Shown piece by piece: positions 34,731 to 44,700 of a stretch of DNA of 64,000 nucleotides; positions within the stretch are counted from its first letter, which is position 1; each line of letters starts with the position of its first letter. This DNA is from Glycine soja (lineage: Eukaryota > Streptophyta > Magnoliopsida > Fabales > Fabaceae). Both the position numbers and the translations under genes were made by a program. The notes under the pieces were generated by a model that was given only the letters and a program-made list of their open reading frames with translations, was not told the DNA's origin and searched no databases. The stretch is taken from the NCBI RefSeq assembly GCF_004193775.1, contig NC_041020.1:5289657-5353656 (forward strand), given 5' to 3'.

Positions 34731-34738
34731 TATATAAA
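34731..34738 (+). promoter_or_regulatory. TATA box of the solo LTR
   Basis: TATATAAA about 95 bp inside the LTR, followed by sequence with transcript-leader character. Plus-strand transcription is inferred. Confidence 0.45.
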
Positions 34739-35526
34739 TCAAATGTTAACCTAGAGCAGCTTTTACAAAATACTTTTGTTCCTTTTTCTTCTTCTGACGC
34801 ACAAGAACCCTAATAGAGCAACCAAAGGAGGAGCTCTAGAGAGCACAAAAAACGCCACAATTGCTAACGGAGAACGTTTGAGCGACTACATCGAGGTAAG
34901 GGATGAGTTACTCACGCTTGGGGATTAGAAGGAACATGTATAGGGATCTCTAGAGGATCAATTTGGAGGTATTTTAGGTTATTTTTATAAAATGTTAATT
35001 CATGATTCTTTCAAATTGAAGAATTCTTACGCTAAATTGAGTGTAATATCTATTATTATGAAATTCTATGATCCTGTCAGTGTATATTGATATGATATTT
35101 TCTTGGTGTATATCAGATTTTTTTTTTTTTAATTTTCAATTGTTATTACTTGATTTCTTGTTGTATATTAACGCGTATGATTTTCGTTGTTTTGCGCTTG
35201 TGATTTATTTTTTATTTTTTTGAATGTGTCAGTGAATTGTTATCATTGGAATGAAAAATTTGACCCAAATAATTGTATTCTCTATTATTTGTAATGAACT
35301 ACGATTTATTGTCATCTTTTTCCCTACTATTATATTTGGAAATTTTCAATTGAAATAACAGTTGTTTTCCCTGTTTGGTAATTGTTGCTTTAAGTTTGCC
35401 ACAACTCTTTTGAAAATAGTGTAAGACGCGTACGTAATACTTGTTGCAAAAAAAAAAAAAGAAATGCAAACCAACAAATTAGTTATACATTGTTTATAGT
35501 TATCCTATTTGACTTGACTAGGGATT

Positions 35527-36489
35527 TGATGCAAGCTCCATTGGAGCTTGTAGGCCTAGGATCTTCTTCATCAATGGATTCCTTTACTTCTTGGAAGATG
35601 AATGGCAGCGGAATGGAGAAAGGAAAAGAGAGAGGAGACGCCACTTCAAGGAGAAGATGAGTCTAGAAGAAGCTCACCACCATAGGAGGCCATGGATAAG
35701 AGCTTGGAGGAAGAAGGAGATGAATGAGGGGAGAGGGAGAGAAGAGCACGAAATTTTGTGCTCTAAATGAGCTTTGAAATCTGAAGTTTAATATTCAAAT
35801 GATCAAAGTTGAAAAAAATGCACACACATGATCTCTATTTATAGCCTAAGTGTCACACAAAATTGGAGGGAAATTCAAATTTCACTTGAATTTGAAATTG
35901 AATTTGTGGAGCCAAACTTTGGAGCCAAAATTTCACTAATTATGATTAGTGAATTTTAGTTATGGCTCAGCCCACTAATCCAAGATCAATTCCAAGATTC
36001 TCCACTAAGTGTGCTTAGGTGTCATGAGGCATGAAAAGCATGAAGGACATGCACAAAGTGTGACTATATGATGTGGCAATGGGGTGTAGTAAGCAAATGC
36101 TCACCTCCCCCTCTAAAATTTAATTGGATTGGTCTTCTACCAATTTAATTAAATTTATTTCCAACCACACACATCAAATATCCACTTAGTACATGTGAAA
36201 TTACAAAACTACCCCTAATACAAAAACTAGTCTAGGTGCCCTAAAATACAAGGGCTGAAAAATCCTATATTTCTAGGGTACCCTACCTACATTATGGAGC
36301 CCTAAATACAAGGCCCAAAAATAATGAAACCTTAATCTAATATTTACAAAGATAAGTGGGCTCGTACTTAGCCCATGGGCCCGAAATCTACCCTAAGGCT
36401 CATAAGAACCCTAGGGCCTTCTCTTGCATCTCTGGCCCAATCTACTTGGAGTTTTCTATCCAATGCCCTTGCGGGGTAGGATTGCATCA
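35527..36489 (-). repeat. 3' LTR of the young gypsy element
   Basis: 963 bp, near-identical to 40093-41055. Next to one end is an 8-bp-arm hairpin, CAAGCTCC ATT GGAGCTTG. Confidence 0.93.
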
Positions 36490-36501
36490 TTCCCTCCCCG
36501 T
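36490..36501 (-). other. Polypurine tract of the young gypsy element
   Basis: On the minus strand it reads ACGGGGAGGGAA immediately before the 3' LTR, the expected primer for plus-strand DNA synthesis. Confidence 0.75.
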
Positions 36502-36539
36502 TGAAAAGGATTTGACCTCAAATCCCGAGGTTCTTGAAA

Positions 36540-37076
36540 CTCTGGGCTTTTTTCCTCAACACCTGTAAAAAGAACAAAAACATATGTATTAGTGGTGTTT
36601 AGTATGTTGAAGTAAGGTAAGGTCTGAAAACTCATTTCCTGGGCATCTTCCCATGAAGGAACATGGTTCCTCACCAACTCAATGAGTGGTGCTACAAGTA
36701 TAGAAAAACATGGGGCAAACCTTTTGTAAAAGTTTGTTAAGTCTTGGAAGCCCCAAAGTTTTCTTACACTTGGTGGAGCGGGCCACTCAGGAATGACCTT
36801 TATTCTCTTAGGGTTCATGGGAACCCCTTGATCATAATTTAAAAAATTAAGAAAAGTAAAGCAATAGAACATACCTTTTTCTGTATTTTCATGTTGATTA
36901 TTCCTACCAAAAAGTATGACAAACCTAAGGTGTCCCATATGAGTGCCTAAGTTTGTATTGAAACTAAAAATAAGAACAAACCTACCTAATGAGTCCCTAT
37001 GTACACAAATCATGAAGATGTTGGGTGCACGAGTGATTTTACAAAAGAGTGTTGCACCACCCAAAACATTCATCAC
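36540..37076 (-). pseudogene. Truncated reverse transcriptase/RNase H of the young gypsy element
   Basis: The minus-strand frame keeps scattered RT/RNase H pieces: NVLGGATLFCKI (start of the RT core), then directly APNIFMICVHRDSLGRFV (the region before the catalytic YVDD), and later IKVIPEWPAPPSVRKLWGFQDLTNFYKRF with APCFSILVAPLIELV (the connection to RNase H). The YVDD catalytic block reads IFSF and is lost, and long stretches between pieces are missing, so it cannot be active. Confidence 0.75.
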
Positions 37077-37094
37077 ACCACCTATTTTAGGGAT

Positions 37095-38168
37095 TTAGTG
37101 CCTAATAATACCTATTTTGGGCACCAACAAAGCACAAGGATTTAATCTCTTGCGAACCAAACCCTCATCCAACAACTCCTTTACTTGAGGAATAAACTCA
37201 AGCCTAAGAGATGTGGCAATGCTAACAAGTGTCTTTTTACAAAGGAGAAAATGTGGAGGTTGTCTAAGAAGGGAAATTTCTTTAATATTTGTCTTTATTT
37301 CAAAATGTCTTTCCTTCTTAGCTAACCTCTTGGAAGAGACACTTACCTCCTTACACTCCTCCTTAACCATTAAAGGTTGTCCTTCTTCTTGGAGGTAGAT
37401 CTCTTCACTAGATTCTTCCCCTTTTGCTTCTTCACTTTTACTAGAGGAAGGTGAAGTAGTAGCCTCATCTTGGCTACTATAAATGTCTTGGCCCCTCATA
37501 ATCATAGTTTTCTTGGTGGGGCATTGAGAAGTAATGTGTCCTCTTCCAAGACATTTAAAGCACTTCATAGAGCTAGTCTTCTCTTGCATACTAGCCTTAA
37601 GGGGTTGCTTTTCTATTGTCTTCCCCTTATCATCTTTGGGCTTAGAAGGTCTCACCCCTAAGATTCCTTGACCTTGGTCTTTCTTTGGATAAGAGTGAGA
37701 GCCATAAGATTTTGAAGTAGACTTCCTTTTAAGTTGTTGTTCTACCCTTATTTCCCAATCTAAATTAGCCTCTACATTGTCCTTCCCATGGAAGTATGGG
37801 AGTTTAATGTTAACCTCTTGAGGCTTTCTTTCATTTTCTCTCCTATGGGAGTGAGGTCTAAGATGTGACCTATGCCTTCCTTCATAATAGCCACGAAGTT
37901 CTTCACTTAGGCTCTTGCAAGAGTTATGACTACTATAGGAGACATGTTTTTCTCTTTTCATTTCTTTCATTATTTTTCTTCTTTCTTCCTTTCTTATTTT
38001 CTTTCTTTCATCTTGACTTATTTCTTCCACTCTTTTTTTACCTTTTTCTTTTCTCTCTTGTTTTTCTTTCCACAACTTAAGGGATCTCAACTCATCTAAT
38101 ATCTTATACAAGGGGTCCTTAGGAGTAGAACCCTCACCATTAACACTAGATGAAGAATGAAGACTCAT
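37095..38168 (-). CDS. gag-like open frame of the young gypsy element (357 aa)
   Basis: An open frame of 357 residues with a strongly basic, Lys/Glu/Arg-rich N-terminal part (roughly residues 30-110), then KLPYFHGKDNVEANLDWE, the usual start of the gag core. It jumps straight to the basic linker before a CCHC zinc knuckle (CFKCLGRGHITSQC). This implies the capsid core has been deleted in frame. After the knuckle comes an acidic/Ser linker and SLRLEFIPQVKELLDEGLVR, the lead-in to reverse transcriptase. The protease motif DTGA/DSGA is not seen. The intact frame after an internal deletion suggests selection or recency. A role as functional Gag is unlikely. Confidence 0.75.
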   Translation of the reverse strand: MSLHSSSSVNGEGSTPKDPLYKILDELRSLKLWKEKQERKEKGKKRVEEISQDERKKIRKEERRKIMKEMKREKHVSYSSHNSCKSLSEELRGYYEGRHRSHLRPHSHRRENERKPQEVNIKLPYFHGKDNVEANLDWEIRVEQQLKRKSTSKSYGSHSYPKKDQGQGILGVRPSKPKDDKGKTIEKQPLKASMQEKTSSMKCFKCLGRGHITSQCPTKKTMIMRGQDIYSSQDEATTSPSSSKSEEAKGEESSEEIYLQEEGQPLMVKEECKEVSVSSKRLAKKERHFEIKTNIKEISLLRQPPHFLLCKKTLVSIATSLRLEFIPQVKELLDEGLVRKRLNPCALLVPKIGIIRH

Positions 38169-40077
38169 GTTGGTTCCTAAGTTATGGTTCTTTCTTGTTG
38201 GGGGTTTGAAAACAAAAGTTAAAATAAACTATGGTTGAAACTAGCCAAAATAAACACTAAAAGAGGTGTGAAAGATAAGTTAAAAACTAATTGGTAAAAG
38301 GCAAGCTATCTAGGAGGTTTGACAATGGAGGGTAAAGGAAATAAGCTATGAAAATAAGCAAGAAATTAAAGTGCAAGAAATGCAAACTAGGCGGATCCTA
38401 AGAGTGTTTGGATGACCTCATTTAAGGTTCCCAACAAAACACTCACTATCCTAAGGGGAAATTGCCTAAAATTATTACACACAAATGGAAGTAGGGTGAC
38501 CTAGCGGAGGCTCCCAACTTATTTCCAATGAAAGGCCTTTTTGTTACAAAATTTGAAAGCAAAGCAAATTGCCAATTACAAAATTACAAAGAAAAAAGTC
38601 CTCAATTGTGGTGGCTATTCTCTCTTTAGTGTTTCACTCAATTTGGAGTGCTTCTTAGTCCAATAGCTCTTAAGGTGGTTGGCCCCTTGCTTCTTGACTC
38701 AAATTCTTCAAGATATGGCACCAATCCTCCTTTCCAATTCCCTATATGGCAACTCACAAGCAAGGAAACAAAGAGACAAGCAATAACCAAAGACCAAAAA
38801 AAATGAAATGAAAGATAAACCAATAGAGTTTTAACAAGACAAATTTCCAAGGATTATTCAACAATTAAAGCAATGGAAAGCACAAAAACCAAGCTAGGAC
38901 TCAAAGAGAAACCTAGGATGGCTCTAGAGTAGAGTAGAAAAACTCTAAAAAAAAAGACTTAAGAAACCTCTAGTTTTGGCACTTGTTTTCACAATAATTT
39001 TCAATTGAAATTTCATAACTAGGATTGGTATAAAATAGGCACCAATTATAGAACAAATTTTGAGCCAAAACAACAAGCACACTTTCCTTTCACTTTTGTT
39101 TTTTTTTTCCTGGACACTGATTTTTCTGCCAACTTGTGAGATTTTTCTTATTTTTTCCTTTAATCCAAATCGCTTGGTTATTTTTTTATAATTTTGGTCC
39201 AGATGTCTAGAAAATTCAGTAAAAGTTTAAGCTCAAAAAACGTAGTGACCAATTCCCAGTAATTTATACAAGTTCGTATGTTCAAGCTGCCAGCACCAGC
39301 GATTTCAGGCTAGAAATCAAGAGTAGTGTTTATGTTGCTTAAAGCTTGGATAGTTACAATTTGTGTTTGCTTATGCTCAATTATCTTGAATAACACAATT
39401 AAAGAGAGCTTAAGACTTATTTTGATTCACAAATCCAGCCACAACTCAGCACCTCAACTCAACTTCATCATAGGCATCATGTAGGAAACTTAGAAAGCAA
39501 AAAAAAGTTCAAGAACAAGACTACTTCTAGGAATTGATTTAGAACATGTTATGAAGTAAATAACATGCATGAATTAGACTCAAAATTCAAAAGATAGGCT
39601 AAGAATTACAAGAATACATGAACAAATGTATCTAGAATTCAATCAACAAAATAAAATTCAACACAAACTTAGAACATAATGTGACAATTACTATGACTAA
39701 ACATGACTCTAAGACAATATGGATTAAGTGATTTACACTTAGATTTTTGTGTTTTTTTTTCTAATCAATATTTTGGAACAAAACTTAGATCTAAAGGTTC
39801 AGCACAAGAATATTATGAATGAAAATTGATAGAACCTAAAATCAACACAAAAACAAGATTCAAGAGTAGATCTACAAAATTTGAACCATAGAAATGCAAG
39901 AACAAGTGTAGATCTAAGATTTAATCGGTTTATTTTTTTTTGAATCTACTCTAAACAGCACCAAAACACAAGACAATGGAGGATATACATGGAGAATAAG
40001 ATGAAGAACAAGGAATTAAAGAGAATTCACCGAACAAAAAGATAGAGGAAGCAAAAGAACATCACCTAGATGAAGAT
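38169..40077 (-). other. Leader region of the young gypsy element
   Basis: Non-coding DNA of about 1.9 kb lies between the primer-binding site and the gag frame. A short minus-strand frame at 38850-38638 has no recognised domain. Confidence 0.6.
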
Positions 40078-40090
40078 GCTCTTGATACCA
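40078..40090 (-). other. Primer-binding site (initiator tRNA-Met type)
   Basis: On the minus strand TGGTATCAAGAGC starts 2 nt after the LTR end. It matches the complement of the tRNA-iMet 3' end (TGGTATCAGAGC) with one inserted A. Confidence 0.8.
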
Positions 40091-40092
40091 CA

Positions 40093-41055
40093 TGATGCAA
40101 GCTCCATTGGAGCTTGTAGGCCTAGGATCTTCTTCATCAATGGATTCCTTTGCTTCTTGGAAGATGAATGGCAGCGGAATAGAGAAAGGAAGAGAGAGAG
40201 GAGATGCCACTTCAAGGAGAAGATGAGTCTAGAAGAAGCTCACCACCATAGGAGGCCATGGATAAGAGCTTGGAGGAAGAAGGAGATGAATGAGGGGAGA
40301 GGGAGAGAAGAGCACGAAATTTTGTGCTCTAAATGAGCTTTGAAATCTGAATTTTAATATTCAAATGATCAAAGTTGAAAAAAATGCACACACATGATCT
40401 CTATTTATAGCCTAAGTGTCACACAAAATTGGAGGGGAATTCAAATTTCACTTGAATTTGAAATTGAATTTGTGGAGCCAAAATTTGGAGCCAAAATTTC
40501 ACTAATTATGATTAGTGAATTTTAGTTATGGCTCAGCCCACTAATCCAAGATCAATTCCAAGATTCTCCACTAAGTGTGCTTAGGTGTCATGAGGCATGA
40601 AAAGCATGAAGGACATGCACAAAGTGTGACTATATGATGTGGCAATGGGGTGTAGTAAGCAAATGCTCACCTTCCCCTCTAAAATTTAATTGGATTGGGC
40701 TTCTACCAATTCAATTAAATTTATTTCCAACCACACACATCAAATATCCACTTAGTGCATGTGAAATTACAAAACTACCCCTAATACAAAAACTAGTCTA
40801 GGTGCCCTAAAATACAAGGGTTGAAAAATCCTATATTTCTAGGGTACCCTACCTACATTATGGAGCCTTAAATATAAGGCCCAAAAATAATGAAACCTTA
40901 ATCTAATATTTACAAAGATAAGTGGGCTCGTACTTAGCCCATGGGCCCGAAATCTACCCTAAGGCTCATAAGAACCCTAGGGCCTTCTCTTGCATCTCTG
41001 GCCCAATCTACTTGGAGTTTTCTATCCAATGCCCTTGCGGGGTAGGATTGCATCA
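40093..41055 (-). repeat. 5' LTR of the young gypsy element
   Basis: 963 bp, paired with 35527-36489. Confidence 0.93.
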
Positions 41056-41446
41056 GGATTGATCTTAGTATAAAATATTTGTAGTCTCAAAAATATGTTT
41101 GTTAAATTAATGGTTAGACTGCATCTTTTAATTTCAAATTTTTATTTTTTTTGACAAATTTTACTGTTAACAAACTAATTTGATAGTCTAACAAAATTGC
41201 AATGAAAAACTTTGATACGTTAGAGCGCAACAAATATGTTTGATATGTTACTATTTTCTACATATTAAATTGATCAACAAATTACAACATAAACATTCTT
41301 TTTAAGGTGAAAAAAATCCATATGTTAATATTTTTTGATAAATGAATTTCAGCCGTTAAATATTCCCTTCAAGGTGCAATAATATATATTTAATATGTTT
41401 ATCATTAAAGATATTATACTTGTAACACATGGTTTTTGCTTTTAAG

Positions 41447-41447
<1 letters not shown>

Positions 41448-41513
<66 letters not shown>
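41448..41513. repeat. (TA)n microsatellite
   Basis: About 32 uninterrupted TA units in the right part of the solo LTR. Confidence 0.95.
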
Positions 41514-41516
<3 letters not shown>

Positions 41517-42009
41517 AATTAAATTTTGTTGTGAAATTATTATTTTATTTTATTTTTTTAGTTATATATGTATAATAATAAATTAAATACTTTTGTAAAA
41601 TTATTGCTTAATCATAATTATTTTTGCCACATCTCAAATTAATTGTTGTAGATGTTTTTATTTATTTATTTTGTTGAATTAATATATTCGGTTTAATCTA
41701 TATTTTTGTTGTGTCAAGTAAATGTTACTATTGAATGATATGTGTAGGATGCATGAGATGCGATAAATTATTTTATTATGAAATTGTGGTTGAGACTGTG
41801 TGTAAGTGATAATCATTTAGTACGTAATGGATTGTGAATTACATAATTGTTGAGATGTTCTATGTTTTGAGTTGTGAGCCATGAATTATGTAATCACACA
41901 ACTGTAAGACCCTTTAAGGACGACGAGTTAATGCGCGATGAGTTGTGATGGGATCCACTGTGGGAACCCGACAAGTTTAATCACTTGAGGTGCACTGAGT
42001 TAAAATATG

Positions 42010-42010
<1 letters not shown>

Positions 42011-42076
<66 letters not shown>
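42011..42076. repeat. (TA)n microsatellite
   Basis: About 33 TA units, the second such tract within the same solo LTR. Confidence 0.95.
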
Positions 42077-42079
<3 letters not shown>

Positions 42080-43499
42080 TTGAGATTTTGAAAACAATTG
42101 AGTAGTTGTGTGCATTGCATAATTCATAAGTAGAGTCTGTGTGTTCAAATGTTTTTTGGGTTGGACCTAAATCAGGAGGGAGAGGTCCTGACGGACTCTT
42201 CGGAGTGTAGGCCTTAGGGGTCATCCGGTTTGAGTGCTCCTTTAAGCCTGTGCCGATCCCACATGGTTGGAACATTCTCGCAAAACAGAGTGACCCTGAC
42301 TAGTCTCCCTATGATTTCACTTAGTGAGAGTAACCTGACTTACCCATTGTGAGGCATGTCCTGTCATGTACTCCTAGGCGCCCGACAAGGTTTTTCACTG
42401 AAAAATGGTACCACATTGCATGTAGGCTTGAGTCTAGAGTATTTGTTGCATAATGCATGTGTTTGACTTTCATTGAGTTAACAATTGTGGTTTGATGTTA
42501 TTTTCTAGAGTGGATGAACTTGAATGGATGTGCATAATGTGTGTGATTTTGTGAAGTGATGTTAATTATATAAATTCAACTTTAAGTATTATATGTTTTA
42601 CATGTTCTAATATTTTATTATATATGAATGTGATAACTCATTCCCGGTGTGTGTTTGTGTCTGGATTAAGTTTGCATTCACTTAATATCAGAGCATGTTT
42701 TGTATTCGAACAATTTCTACTATGCTTTTATTAAGTGAATGCAAACCCTTTATCTATTGAAATCAATTTAAAGTCAATGCGTTTTAAAAAAATTCGCATG
42801 ATTTTATTTCCTTTTATTCGATTTTTGTGAGGGTAGAGGGTGTCACAGTCAACATAATCAACCTACCAAAAATCAAATACAAAACAATAAATAAATAACT
42901 CACCCTACTTCATTAACTAGCAAAGAAATCAAATCGAGTAACCCTTTTTTCAGCTCAGTAAAAAAACTCTCAACTCAACTATTGAAAATTTTTTTGTCAG
43001 CTCAAGTGCTCGACTACTCAACTACTTAACATTATAATAAGTTTGCCTCTACTGATTATGTATGAAGATATCAATGTAGCATTGTGAGCAAACATTTGAA
43101 CACAAATTGAGAGAAATTTTTAAAATGAAATAATAAAACTTTTCATTCAGAACATAATAACTCAAAGATAATCACCTATAATTCTGCTAATGGAATACAA
43201 ATCCATTAAAATTCACATATGTATTTGATTATGAACAAAGATAATCACACAAAAATCATTAAAATCAAATGCATCTAAGCAGCAAAACAAAAAAAGGGAT
43301 AGAAGCAAATATAGACGTCAAGCATCAATCATGTTACAATCTCTTAATATATTACTGCAGATCTGTTTCTATTTTTACCCAGCAAACATGCATAGATTGT
43401 TGTTGAATAGCCAACATACATCTTAAATAAATCTAGATTTGATAATCAAATTGACTCTGGTTGCTAAACTAGACAGAGTAACAGAACCGTTCTTAACCA

Positions 43500-43830
43500 G
43501 CGACTCAACGAGTTAGGTCATGAAAGGAGAGGAGAAATTACCTTAGCATCGTGACGTGAAGCAAAGCTTGGAGCATGAGTGAGGACCAGCATGGCAGCGG
43601 CCAACGATGACGACGGAAGAGCAGCGACGATGACGGAGGAGCAACGACGATGAGGACCGCGATTGAGGGCCAGCGATGATGAGGACCGTGACTGAGGGCT
43701 TTCAAAGCAGAACTCGAACAAGGTGAGGTGAGTAGCTCAGCACGGAGTCGCGAGTAACGGAGTAAGTGAGTAAGCTTTGTAAACCCATAGACTCGTAACA
43801 GACTCACGAGTCTACCTAAATTCGTCCGAG
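43500..43830. other. GC-richer patch inside the hAT-like element
   Basis: A run rich in GACGATG and GAGGACC trinucleotides. Open frames on the minus strand are repeat-driven. It is more GC-rich than its surroundings, a pattern seen in non-autonomous hAT elements. No gene is claimed. Confidence 0.4.
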
Positions 43831-43953
43831 TCTGCGCTAAATCTGACGATTCTACTCTGATTTCGATTCTACTTCCGATTCAACTCGCCGACCCTTGGTG
43901 GAATCGTAAAATCGTACGATTCCACGATTAAAAGTGAGAGTTTAACAACCATG

Positions 43954-43961
43954 GTTACCAC
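43954..43961. repeat. hAT target-site duplication, right (GTTACCAC)
   Basis: Matches 33840-33847. Confidence 0.8.
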
Positions 43962-44700
43962 AACCTCCAGATGATTCGCCTAATGACCCACCTGATAACC
44001 CCCCAATGATGATCCCAATACTTTTCCAATACACTTCCAACTATCCCCACAAGCCCTTACAAGTACCCCAACATCTACACCCCAAGCTCTTAGGCTTACA
44101 TGCTCTATAATGGGCCACAGGGTCAATGTGCTTATTGATATTGACCGTTCACATAACATTATGCAACCCTGCCTAGCCAAACATTTACAACTGCGTATTA
44201 CTCTTACACCTTCATTTCTAGTAATGATTGGTGATGGTAACCACATTTATTGTACTGGTTTATGCCCCCAAGTTTCACTTACTATGCAATCTCATGCTTT
44301 TCTTCTTCCATTTTATCAAGTATCCTTCCACGGTGCAGATTTGGCCTTAGGAATTTAATTACCTGGTTAAGTACCTTGGGACCCATTTTGTCTGATTTCT
44401 CAGTACCCTTTATGCAATTTGCCCACCAAGACACCCAAATCACTTTAACAGGAGACAAACAACCTTTATCATAGATATCTTCCTTTCAACAATTATGCCA
44501 TATTGTCCATGCTGAACCCATATCTTCATTTCATATATTATTATCTCTCTAGAAAATTCCTTCAAGTACGACCTAACCCTCCTATTTCTCCCCTCAGATT
44601 AGTCAAAGCTCACCAGATCTACCACACTACTTATATCCTACCTAAATGTTTTTTCATCCCTCGATCATCTAAAACTATTCAAGTTTAGTATTTTTATTTT
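43954..44700 (+). pseudogene. Outer gypsy remnant, right half: aspartic protease region
   Basis: Directly after the hAT target duplication the gag-pol frame resumes (LPQPPDDSPNDPP), then a retroviral-type protease fold: MGHRVNVLIDIDRSHNIMQP, AKHLQLRI, SFLVMIGDGNHI and HGADLALGI. The expected catalytic DGGS/DSGA is DIDR here, and stops follow, so it is inactive. Reverse transcriptase is not convincingly present after 44350. Confidence 0.7.

Larger units (their letters stand above)
35527..41055 (-). mobile_element. Young, internally deleted Ty3/gypsy retrotransposon with paired LTRs (5529 bp)
   Basis: Both LTRs are 963 bp (35527-36489 and 40093-41055), starting TGATGCAAGC and ending GATTGCATCA, and GGATT is duplicated outside (35522-35526, 41056-41060). 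The element reads leftward: gag lies on the minus strand, a primer-binding site like initiator tRNA-Met (TGGTATCAAGAGC) adjoins the right LTR, and a purine tract adjoins the left one. The internal part is only 3.6 kb and lacks protease, most of reverse transcriptase, and integrase. I count about 14 LTR differences (about 1.5%), so insertion is recent and mobilisation must have been in trans. Confidence 0.93.
34636..42847. mobile_element. Solo LTR (about 2.68 kb) split by a later gypsy insertion
   Basis: It starts TGTAACAGCC and ends GGGTGTCACA (TG..CA; imperfect inverted ends, 8 of 10), flanked by a 5-bp duplication GTCAA (34631-34635 and 42848-42852). A TATATAAA box lies at 34731-34738, with a leader-like stretch after it. 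No primer-binding site, gag or pol is visible between the ends once the inner element is removed, so it reads as a solo LTR of a large-LTR family. It contains two long (TA)n runs in its right half. Confidence 0.7.
33848..43953. mobile_element. Non-autonomous hAT-like element, split by later insertions
   Basis: The left end CAAGGTTGTCAGACTC and the right end GAGTTTAACAACCATG are inverse complements at 13 of 16 positions. An 8-bp target duplication GTTACCAC flanks them. CA(A/T)GGTTGT ends and 8-bp TSDs fit the hAT superfamily. Subterminal DNA is rich in AATCGTACGATTCCACGATT-like words. Excluding the nested insertion, the element is about 1.89 kb (33848-34635 plus 42853-43953) and codes no recognisable transposase. 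Confidence 0.8.

Noticed and set aside
36356..36568. Frames across the LTR boundary of the young gypsy element
   Set aside because: They cross the LTR end and have no element-type protein motifs.
43518..43807. Two Ser-rich minus-strand frames
   Set aside because: They come from GAC/GAG repeats inside the hAT-like element and have no recognised domain.
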